From Chromatiaceae bacterium (GTDB lineage: Bacteria; Pseudomonadota; Gammaproteobacteria; Chromatiales; Chromatiaceae), in NCBI GenBank assembly GCA_013426805.1, contig JACDZG010000025.1, positions 1 through 64,000 on the forward strand: a DNA stretch of 64,000 bases, in the 5' to 3' direction. Below are positions 28,258 to 35,714 of this stretch, piece by piece. A program made the position numbers and the translations under genes. Below the pieces are notes generated by a model. That model searched no databases. It was given only the letters and a program-made list of their open reading frames with translations, and was not told the origin of the DNA. Positions within the stretch are counted from its first letter, which is position 1; each line of letters opens with the position of its first letter.

Positions 28258-29328
28258 ATGTCTCCCAGCGCTGCCACTGAACTCGCACCCGCGCCGCAGG
28301 TCCCGGCCCCGCCGCCCCGACGCCTGCCCGCGGCGGGTTCCGCGGACGGTCTCCTGGTCTCGGAGGCGGTTTACTGGACCACCTATTACCTGGAGTCGGA
28401 CCACCATTACGAGTGGAACAACGGCCGCCTGGAGGAGAAACCGGTGTCCGATTACGAGACCTTTCTGGTCTATGCCTGGTTCGGCGAACTGGTGCGGCAC
28501 TTCCTGCGCACCCACCCCTGCGCGCAGTTGGTCGGCCTGGAGATGGGTTTCCGGCTGCCGCTGCCGAGCGGCACCGTCATCCGCAAGCCCGATTTCGGCG
28601 TGGTCCGTAACGACAATCCCCAGCCGCTGCTGCCCCTGGACTGCTCCTACCACGGGGTTTTCGACCTCTGTATCGAGGCCCTGTCCGACCAGGAGCGCAG
28701 CGGCATCGTGCGCGACACCGTGACCAAGAAAGCCGAATACGCCGCCGGGGGCGTGCCCGAGTATTACATCCTGCACAAGCATCCCGACCACCAGGCCTTC
28801 TACACCCGCACCGCCGCCGGGTTCTATACGCCCATCGCACCGCAGGCCGGGGTCATCTGCTCGCGGGTGCTGCCGGGGCTGCAATTCCGCCCGACCGACC
28901 TGGCGCGCCGACCGGGTCTGGAAGCGTTGCGTGACGATCCGGTCTATGCCGGCTTCGTCCTGCCCGGTTGGCGCGCGGATCGGGAGCGCGCGGCGGCCGA
29001 GGCGCAGGCCAAACGCGAGGCCGTGAATCGGGCCAACGCCGAGGCGCGGCGGGCTAGAGCCGAGGCACGGCGGGCCGATGCCGAAGCGCAGGCCAAACGC
29101 GAGGCCGTGAACCGGGCCAACGCCGAGGCGCAGCGGGCCGAGGCCGAGGCGCAGGCCAAACGCGAGGCCGTGAACCGGGCGGATTCCGAAGCGCAGCGGG
29201 CTGATGCCGAAGCGCAGCGGGCGGTCGAGCAGACCCGGCGGGCCGACGCCGAGGCCCAGGCCCGGCAGCGCCTGGAGCACGACCTGGCGGCCCTGCGGGC
29301 ACGTCTCGCACAGGGTAGGAAGCGGTGA
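28258..29328 (+). CDS. Uma2-family (DUF820) restriction-endonuclease-like protein with Ala/Arg-rich tail
   Basis: The protein has a PD-(D/E)XK-type Uma2 domain (about residues 30-230) with HHYEWNNGRLEEKPV, GTVIRKPDFGVVR and DLCIEALSDQE, then KKAEYAAGGVPEYYIL, which contains the D, E and K catalytic pattern. A charged helical tail (about 240-356) is built from repeats of AEAQAKREAVNRAN, predicted as a long coiled coil. The start at 28258 (MSPSAATELAPA) is preferred; the frame is open to 28135. Uma2 proteins are abundant in cyanobacteria and Chromatiaceae, with unclear roles. Convergent with the phosphoesterase gene, 26 bases apart. Confidence 0.88.
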   Translation: MSPSAATELAPAPQVPAPPPRRLPAAGSADGLLVSEAVYWTTYYLESDHHYEWNNGRLEEKPVSDYETFLVYAWFGELVRHFLRTHPCAQLVGLEMGFRLPLPSGTVIRKPDFGVVRNDNPQPLLPLDCSYHGVFDLCIEALSDQERSGIVRDTVTKKAEYAAGGVPEYYILHKHPDHQAFYTRTAAGFYTPIAPQAGVICSRVLPGLQFRPTDLARRPGLEALRDDPVYAGFVLPGWRADRERAAAEAQAKREAVNRANAEARRARAEARRADAEAQAKREAVNRANAEAQRAEAEAQAKREAVNRADSEAQRADAEAQRAVEQTRRADAEAQARQRLEHDLAALRARLAQGRKR

Positions 29329-29354
29329 GGAACGAACCCCATCCCGGGCCGTGC

Positions 29355-30464
29355 TCACAGGTCGACAGTATAGCGCGGCAGCGGGTCCTGCCCCGGCCCC
29401 TGGAACCAGCAAGCATCCGGTTGCCAGGCGCCGTTGGGTGCCGCCCGGCGGCGGGTTGCGACGGTGAGCCGGCGCCCGGCACCGGCCGGGGTCAGGCGCA
29501 GCAGTTGGTATTGCAGCGGATAGCCCGGCACCCAGTCGCGGCTGAGGGCGCCGAAGGTGCCGGCGGCGAGGAGGTCGAGCCGCCGCCCGCCGGGGGACTG
29601 ATCGTAGCGGTACTGATCGCGCTCGGCCCGGTGGATGTGGCCGTGCAGGCCGAGCCGGAATCCGGCCAGGGCCAGGCGTTCGACAAAGCCGTGGTCGGTG
29701 ATGCGGCTCGGCTCGCCGCTGTTCAGCGGATGGTGCCAGACAGCGATCTTGAGACAGCCGGCCCAGTCCGGCCGGGTGTGTAACTGATCCAGCGCTTGGC
29801 TGATGGCCTCCGGATGGATGCCGGCGCGGTCGCGGTGATGGTGGTCGATCGCCCAGGCGGAGTTGAGTCCGAGCACCAGCAGGTCGAGGTCCGCCCAGTG
29901 GTGGAAGCTGAACTGCTCGGGATAGGTGAGAAACGCGACCGCGGCGGCGTAATCCGCGGCGGTGCTGAAGGTGGCCAGGTCGCCGGAGCAGATCAGTCCA
30001 TCCAGCCGATCACAGTCCAGTTCGCGTCGGAGGTCCTCGGCGAGCTGGCTGTGCCAGTTGCGGGCATCCGCCGGTGTGCCGAAGTGCAGGTCGGAGAGGT
30101 GCAGGATAGTGCCGGTGCGCTGGTTTGGGGTGGTGGTGTGCTGCCCATCGAGCACGGCGATGAGTCGGTCCAGGTCCGGGTGCAGATCGGCGCTGCTGTC
30201 GGCGCGAATCACCTCGAGGACCAGCGCGAGGCTGTGTCGGTCCCCGAGACGACCGAAGCTGTCCAGCCGGGTGACCAGCGCGGTGGCCGCCTGGCCGGTG
30301 GCGCCCGCCAGGTTCAGACCGCGGCGGGCGGCCGACCCGCGTTCGATCCCTCTGAAAGCGCGGTCGACCAGGTGCCATCGGCCCGGCTCGGTGCGGAATT
30401 CGGGATGGCTTTCGACGATCTCGAGCAGGCGCAGGAAATCCGGGCGCGTGAGTGATGACGGCAT
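29355..30464 (-). CDS. Calcineurin-like metallophosphoesterase with N-terminal adaptor-like domain, missing the GNHD motif
   Basis: Residues 1-110 (LVDRAFRGI, then ALVTRLDSFGRLGDRHSLALVL) resemble the N-termini of the NACHT-FGE and STAND-FGE proteins. A metallophosphoesterase follows with ILHLSDLHFG, ICSGDLATF, AVWHHPLN and LHGHIHRAE. The GNHD/E motif expected about 30-40 residues after GDL is absent: the chain passes from DYAAAVAFL directly to TYPEQFSFHHW near residue 180. An in-frame internal deletion around 29924 is the simplest reading and would probably abolish metal-dependent catalysis. It lies 36 bases upstream of ubiV's stop on the same strand. Confidence 0.85.
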   Translation of the reverse strand: MPSSLTRPDFLRLLEIVESHPEFRTEPGRWHLVDRAFRGIERGSAARRGLNLAGATGQAATALVTRLDSFGRLGDRHSLALVLEVIRADSSADLHPDLDRLIAVLDGQHTTTPNQRTGTILHLSDLHFGTPADARNWHSQLAEDLRRELDCDRLDGLICSGDLATFSTAADYAAAVAFLTYPEQFSFHHWADLDLLVLGLNSAWAIDHHHRDRAGIHPEAISQALDQLHTRPDWAGCLKIAVWHHPLNSGEPSRITDHGFVERLALAGFRLGLHGHIHRAERDQYRYDQSPGGRRLDLLAAGTFGALSRDWVPGYPLQYQLLRLTPAGAGRRLTVATRRRAAPNGAWQPDACWFQGPGQDPLPRYTVDL

Positions 30465-30500
30465 CGATTGGTCTCCTCCGACAACGCCGACCGGCGCGGC

Positions 30501-31436
30501 TCAACCGCCCGTCAGTGCCGCGGTCGCGGCGATCCCCGCCGCGCCGCTCCAGTAGCCGTCCACCAGCCCGTCCGGTGCCAGGTCGCGCAGCCTGGTCAGA
30601 CCGTTCGCTGCCGAGAGGTCGCCGCTGAGACAGGCGGCGTAGGTCCTGACGATCGCCGCGGTGTCGTGGGATTGCGGGCTGATGCGCAACAGGTCGATGC
30701 CCAGTGCGGTCACGTCGTCGAGTGACGCGAGCAGGCTGTGGGTGGCGGCCGATTGGGTCTGGATGCCGTTGAGTGCCAGGAAGGGCTGACCCTCCTGGGT
30801 GGTGATGAGCAACCCGTCCGGGTGTTCGCCGCAGCGGAATTCGCACTGATCCTTGCCCTGGCCGTTGTTGTAGGCCGTGAAGCAGCGTGCCGAGTAGGCG
30901 AGCGGCAGCCGACCGAAGGCGAAGACTTCGCACTCGACACCGGCCGGCCGGACGCTCATCAGGTCGATCGCCGTGGCGCGGCCCAGTTCGACCGGCAGCA
31001 CCCAGCGCTTGAGACCGCGCGCGGCCAGAAAGCCCAGCGTGCGCTGGTTATAGAGATTGATGGAGGGGCCGGTGACGAACGGCCGGCCCTCCAGGAAGTC
31101 CAGGGCGGCCAGGTCATTGGCTTCGATCAGGAAGCGGCGGTCGGCACACTGCCGCTCCAGGGTCTTGAGTTCCCCCTCGGATTCGATCAGGGCGAGGGTG
31201 GAGATCACGGGTTCGCGCCCGCTGGCGGCCACCCGCTCCGCCAGGTCCCACCAGTCTTCCGGGCGCAGGAGGCGGCGCTTGGAACAGATGGTCTCCCCCA
31301 GGTAGATAACCTGCACCGGGGTCTCGATCATTTCCGCGTAAAAGTCCAGGACCTGCTCGCGCGGCCAGTAGTAGAGCAGCGGCCCGAGCGACAGGCGCGG
31401 ATGCGGTGGAATGGATGAATGGATGTCCGTCGGCAT
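30501..31436 (-). CDS. ubiV: UbiV, U32-peptidase-like anaerobic ubiquinone biosynthesis protein
   Basis: UbiV is an iron-sulfur member of the U32 family that with UbiU and UbiT supports O2-independent hydroxylation in ubiquinone synthesis, using prephenate as oxygen donor in E. coli. The four cluster cysteines are visible: one in LGETICSKRR, one in SARCFTAYN and two in DQCEFRCGEHP. It has 311 residues. It lies 131 bases downstream of ubiU on the same strand. Confidence 0.93.
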   Translation of the reverse strand: MPTDIHSSIPPHPRLSLGPLLYYWPREQVLDFYAEMIETPVQVIYLGETICSKRRLLRPEDWWDLAERVAASGREPVISTLALIESEGELKTLERQCADRRFLIEANDLAALDFLEGRPFVTGPSINLYNQRTLGFLAARGLKRWVLPVELGRATAIDLMSVRPAGVECEVFAFGRLPLAYSARCFTAYNNGQGKDQCEFRCGEHPDGLLITTQEGQPFLALNGIQTQSAATHSLLASLDDVTALGIDLLRISPQSHDTAAIVRTYAACLSGDLSAANGLTRLRDLAPDGLVDGYWSGAAGIAATAALTGG

Positions 31437-31567
31437 GGCGTTCGCTCGATGTTGACTTTACTTTGAATCCGGGGTGAAAACGGAACCGGCCGCGCGCGGT
31501 GGCGGCCGGCTTGCGGCTGGCCGGCAGGGCCGCGAGTGGTCCGGCGGTTGGCGGCTGGCCGGGGGCC

Positions 31568-32563
31568 TCAGTGCCAGGTCCGCTCGTAAGGTCCGATGGT
31601 GGTCTGGGTGCCTTCGGAGACGCGCGCCAGAGTGTCCATCCAGTCGGTCTTGGGCTTGAAGGCCGCGGGGTTGCGTCGGCAGGAGTCGATGGCGTCGCGC
31701 CACACCCGGGTGACGTCCGAGACGTAACGCGTGCTGCGCTGACGGCCTTCCAGCTTGATGGCGGCGACCCCGGCGCTCATGATCTGCGGCAGCAGGTCCA
31801 GGGTGTTGAGGCTGGTGGGCTCCTCGATGGCATAGCGGGTCTCGCCTTCGACCTCATAGCGGCCCTTGCAGATGGTCGGGTAGCCGGCCGGTTCGTTCCG
31901 GTCGCGCCGCTCGATCAGGATGCCGCCCAGGCGGGTCTCCTGGCCGGCCGGGGTGTCGCTCCACTGCACATGCGCGGCGGGCGAGCAGGCGCCGAAGGTG
32001 TTGGGCGACTGGCCGGTGGCGTAGGAGGACAGCAGGCAGCGCCCCTCGACCATCACGCACAGGCTGCCGAAGCCGAAGATTTCGATCGGCACCGGGCTCT
32101 CTTTGATCAGCTGGGCGACCTGGGCGATGGACAGGACGCGCGGCACCACCACGCGGCGGATGCCGAAATGCCGGTGCATGAAGCGGATCGCCGCCGGACT
32201 GGTGGCCGACGCCTGCACCGACAGATGCAGCCGCAACTCCGGGTGGCGCTCCGCCGCGTAGTCGAGTACCCCCATATCGGCCAGGATCAGCGCATCCACG
32301 CCCAGGTCGGCCGCCCGGTCGACGGCATTGGTCCAGCGCTCCCAGCCCTGGGGTTGGGCGTAGGTATTGACGGCGACGAAGACCTTGACCTGGCGATCGC
32401 GGGCATAGCGCAGACCCTCCTGGATCTGCTTATCGCCGAAGTTGAGTCCGGCGAAGTGACGGGCGTTGGTGTCGTCGCGAAAGCCGATATAGACGGCGTC
32501 GGCGCCGTTGTCCACGGCAGCCTTGAGTGAGGGCAGATTGCCGGCGGGGCAGACGAGTTCCAT
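31568..32563 (-). CDS. ubiU: UbiU, U32-peptidase-like anaerobic ubiquinone biosynthesis protein
   Basis: The 331-residue protein begins MELVCPAGNLPSLKAAVDNG, typical of UbiU (YhbU). Four conserved Fe-S cysteines are present (GSLCVMVEGRC, NTFGAC, PTICKG), matching the [4Fe-4S] site of the UbiU-UbiV heterodimer. It is the upstream partner of ubiV, with a radical SAM gene 31 bases further upstream. This supports ubiquinone production under anoxic growth. Confidence 0.95.
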   Translation of the reverse strand: MELVCPAGNLPSLKAAVDNGADAVYIGFRDDTNARHFAGLNFGDKQIQEGLRYARDRQVKVFVAVNTYAQPQGWERWTNAVDRAADLGVDALILADMGVLDYAAERHPELRLHLSVQASATSPAAIRFMHRHFGIRRVVVPRVLSIAQVAQLIKESPVPIEIFGFGSLCVMVEGRCLLSSYATGQSPNTFGACSPAAHVQWSDTPAGQETRLGGILIERRDRNEPAGYPTICKGRYEVEGETRYAIEEPTSLNTLDLLPQIMSAGVAAIKLEGRQRSTRYVSDVTRVWRDAIDSCRRNPAAFKPKTDWMDTLARVSEGTQTTIGPYERTWH

Positions 32564-32594
32564 GATATTCGGTTCTCTGTATGAATGGAGAGAG

Positions 32595-33617
32595 TCAGGC
32601 GGTGCGAGCCAACAGGGGCTGCGACGGTGGTGCGCAGCGTTCTCCCTGGCGCGTGCCGCGGCGGTGCAGTTCGGCCTCGATACGGTTCAACACCGCCCAT
32701 TTCAGTGCGCACCAGTCCGGCGCCAGCAGCATCGACCGGGCGGCGGTGCCGGTCAGGCGATGGAAGATCACGTTCGGCGGCGTATGCTCGATCAGGTCGG
32801 CGCAGATGGCGACGTAGTCGTCCAGTTCCAGCGGGCGGTAGTCGCCGTGCCGCCACTCCAGGGCCAGGCGGGTATGCCGGACCACATGCAAGGGGTGCAC
32901 CTTGAGACCTTCCACTCCCAGTTCCAGCACCCGTTCCAGGCTGACCATGGCGGCGTCGCGGCCCTCGCCGGGCAGCCCGATGATCAGGTGGGCACAGACC
33001 GGCAGGCCGCGCCGATGGGCCGCGCGGGTGGCGGCGCGGAACTCGGCGAAGCCGTGGCCGCGATTGACCCGTGCCAGGGTGCGGTCGTCGGCCGATTGGA
33101 GGCCGAGCTCCAGCCACACGTCCTTGCCCTGGCGGCGGTAGCCGGCCAGCAGATCCAGCACCGGTTCCGGAACACAGTCCGGGCGGGTGCCGACCGAGAT
33201 CCCGATCACGTCCGGCAGCGCCAGCGCCTGGTCGTAGCGTGCACGCAGCCGCGCGAGGTCGTCGTAGGTGTTGGTATAGGCCTGGAAGTAGGCGATGAAG
33301 CGGCGCGCTCCGGTGCGGCGGGCGAGCACGGCGCGTCCGGCGGCAATCTGATCCGCGACCGACGGCGCTTCCTGCGCGTGGGGGCTGAAGGATTGGTTGT
33401 TGCAGAAAGTGCAGCCGCCACGCCCCTTGGAGCCGTCGCGATTCGGGCAGGTGAAGCCGGCATTGATCGCGAGCTTGTGCACCCGCTGACCATAACGTCG
33501 CAGCAGGTCCTGTCCGAGGGTGGTGACACGCGCGCTCAGAATGCGCGCAACGGGGAGCGCATGCGGATGGGCATCCGAATGTGCGTCGGGAAGAGCGACG
33601 GTAGGGGCGGGATACAT
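32595..33617 (-). CDS. TIGR01212-family radical SAM protein (YhcC-like)
   Basis: The radical SAM cluster motif is in the family-specific form TCPNRDGSKGRGGCTFCNN. Other family signatures are FIAYFQAYTNTYDDL, ISVGTRPDC and LELGLQSADDRTL. At 340 residues, with a slightly extended His/Ala-rich N-terminus, it is normal. YhcC-like proteins are usually linked to tRNA or cofactor modification, without a settled reaction. Same strand as ubiU and ubiV. Confidence 0.9.
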   Translation of the reverse strand: MYPAPTVALPDAHSDAHPHALPVARILSARVTTLGQDLLRRYGQRVHKLAINAGFTCPNRDGSKGRGGCTFCNNQSFSPHAQEAPSVADQIAAGRAVLARRTGARRFIAYFQAYTNTYDDLARLRARYDQALALPDVIGISVGTRPDCVPEPVLDLLAGYRRQGKDVWLELGLQSADDRTLARVNRGHGFAEFRAATRAAHRRGLPVCAHLIIGLPGEGRDAAMVSLERVLELGVEGLKVHPLHVVRHTRLALEWRHGDYRPLELDDYVAICADLIEHTPPNVIFHRLTGTAARSMLLAPDWCALKWAVLNRIEAELHRRGTRQGERCAPPSQPLLARTA

Positions 33618-33849
33618 CAGCGGAAAGCTACCCCGTCGAAATGACTCGTGTCAATCGGCGGATCGCGGCGCCGTGCCGACGGGCGGTAACCCTCATCGCC
33701 CGGGTCGGTTTGGTGTCGTTGCACGTGACTTGCATCCGGTGGTTCGTGTAAGCTTTCAAGTCTTTGTTTTCGCTGTTTCGTCGATTGGCGTCTCGGCATC
33801 TTGAACATCACCCGCCGCGGGTTTGTCGGCGCGGCCGAGGGCGACTGAA

Positions 33850-34653
33850 TTGGGCTATTTTTACGTTTTGCTCGGACTCGGGGTGTTGGTACTCCTGGCC
33901 TTCGTACTCAGCTTGCGCAAGCGCCTGGGCCGTCGCTATCGGCTGCCCTATGTGGTGGACGAATTGCTGTTTTCCCCGGCACAGCGCGCCTTCCTGGTGG
34001 TGCTCGAACGCGCGGTGGGCCGCGACTACCGGGTCTACGGCCGGGTGCGGGCGGTCGATGTGATCGGTCTGCGCCGTCGCCCGCGGCTGGATCGGCGTAG
34101 CCGACGGCGCGCCTTGGAGCGGCTGTGGAACCGGCACTTCGATTTCCTGATCTGTTCGGCGCAGACCGGTGCCATCGTCTGTGCCGTCAATCTGGCGCCG
34201 CGCTCGCGATTGCGCCGCGGGCCGCCCCGGAATGCGCTCGATCAGATCTGCGCCGCTGCCGAGTTGCCCTTTGTGCGTTTTTCCGAGGCCGATAGCTACC
34301 GGGTGGCGGAGATCGCGCCGCCGGTGCTCGCGGCGATGGCGTCCCGGCGGCCACCCGTGGCCGCGGTCGAAGCGCAGTTGCCCGCGGAGGTCCCGGGCGA
34401 GGTGCGTGAGGTCCTGCATGGTCTGTCGCAGATGATGGTGGACGACGCTCGGCAGGCGCGCGGCAAACCGCTGTCCGCGCCGGCCAAGCCCGCGGAGCGG
34501 ATCACGCAACCGCCGAGCGTACCGCTCGAGGTCGTGGTGGCGCGTCGCGAACCGACCCTGGTCGGCGACGGGGACGTCGACCTGGGGCCGGAATTCAGCA
34601 TTGACGATGATTTGCATGAGGACGAGCGCCCGGTGCGGGCGCGACGGTTCTGA
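33850..34653 (+). CDS. DUF2726 domain protein, membrane-anchored
   Basis: An N-terminal membrane helix (GYFYVLLGLGVLVLLAFVLSL) is followed by a DUF2726 domain (LLFSPAQRAFLVVLERAVG, then FDFLICSAQTGAIVCAVNL and AAAELPFVRF), a nuclease-superfamily-like fold of uncertain activity. A polar C-terminal tail of about 80 residues follows. The TTG at 33850 has CGAGGGCG about 8 bases upstream; a TTG at 33823 is possible. It is transcribed divergently from the radical SAM gene. Confidence 0.82.
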   Translation: MGYFYVLLGLGVLVLLAFVLSLRKRLGRRYRLPYVVDELLFSPAQRAFLVVLERAVGRDYRVYGRVRAVDVIGLRRRPRLDRRSRRRALERLWNRHFDFLICSAQTGAIVCAVNLAPRSRLRRGPPRNALDQICAAAELPFVRFSEADSYRVAEIAPPVLAAMASRRPPVAAVEAQLPAEVPGEVREVLHGLSQMMVDDARQARGKPLSAPAKPAERITQPPSVPLEVVVARREPTLVGDGDVDLGPEFSIDDDLHEDERPVRARRF

Positions 34654-34658
34654 GCGCT

Positions 34659-35555
34659 TCAGATGGCGGTCAGGCTGACCTGATTGCGGCCGAGTCGTTT
34701 GGCCGCAAACAACTGGCGATCGGCCGCGTCAATGAGATTGACCGGCGGCTCATGCCGCGCCGGGTGGCAGACCGCGGCGCCGATACTGACCGTAACCCAG
34801 GGGGAAACGGCTGACGCGCCGTGCGGGATCCGGAGCGCTTCGATGTCGGCACGCAGCTGTTCGGCCACCACCGACAGCCCCTGGGCATGCGGCCCGATGA
34901 GCAGGCAGATGAACTCCTCTCCGCCGTAGCGGGCGATGAAGTCTCCGGCCCGCTTGATGTTCTGGCTCAGGGCGTCGGCGACCCGGCGCAGACAGTCGTC
35001 CCCGGCCAGATGCCCGTGGCCGTCGTTGTACTCCTTGAAATAGTCGATGTCGACCATCGCCGCCGCCAACGTTTGACCGGAACGCAGCATCCGCCGCCAT
35101 TCCTGATCGAGCCGCAGGTCGAAGGCCCGTCGGTTGGGGATGCCGGTCAGACCGTCCAGACGGGACAGTTGGTCGAGGATGTCCCGCTGCCGTTTGAGTT
35201 CCAGGTGGGTCCGGACGCGCAATCTGACGATGGCCTCATTGAACGGCTTGGTCACATAGTCCACCGCCCCCAGCGCTAAACCGCGGGTCTCGTCCTCGGT
35301 ATCGGTCAGGGCGGTCGTGAAGATGACCGGGATCGTGCTCAGCAGGGGGTCGGCCTTGAGCGCCGCGCAGGCCTCATAGCCGTCCATCTCCGGCATCATC
35401 ACATCCAGCAGAATCAGGTCCGGCGCACAGGACTCGGCGAGTTTCAGCGCCTGACGGCCATTGGTGGCGGCGGAGATCTGATGCCCCTCGTCGGCCAGCA
35501 TGCGGCTCAGCACCCGGATATTATCCGGAACATCATCTACGATCAGTATGCGCAC
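34659..35555 (-). CDS. Response-regulator diguanylate cyclase (REC-GGDEF)
   Basis: The N-terminal REC domain (residues 1-118) has the phospho-acceptor Asp in LILLDVMMPEMDGYEA and Lys in VTKPFN. The C-terminal GGDEF domain (about 130-298) has an intact GGEEF active site. An RxxD inhibitory site (RAGD) lies exactly five residues upstream, predicting c-di-GMP product inhibition. The layout is PleD-like with a single REC. It is convergent with the DUF2726 gene and divergent from the hybrid kinase, which is a plausible phosphodonor. A YajQ c-di-GMP receptor gene lies 10 kb away. Confidence 0.95.
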   Translation of the reverse strand: MRILIVDDVPDNIRVLSRMLADEGHQISAATNGRQALKLAESCAPDLILLDVMMPEMDGYEACAALKADPLLSTIPVIFTTALTDTEDETRGLALGAVDYVTKPFNEAIVRLRVRTHLELKRQRDILDQLSRLDGLTGIPNRRAFDLRLDQEWRRMLRSGQTLAAAMVDIDYFKEYNDGHGHLAGDDCLRRVADALSQNIKRAGDFIARYGGEEFICLLIGPHAQGLSVVAEQLRADIEALRIPHGASAVSPWVTVSIGAAVCHPARHEPPVNLIDAADRQLFAAKRLGRNQVSLTAI

Positions 35556-35714
35556 GCGCGGCTCCAGGGTGGCTTTTCAGCGGGGTGCATGACAACCCTT
35601 CGATCGCCTTATCATATCGCTCAATAACGCAACCATGGCGCGGGATTTCGCATTGATGTTCCACCGTTTCGGGTCAGTGATCCGCCGGTACCGCCCGCAC
35701 CAGGCAGGTGGCCC

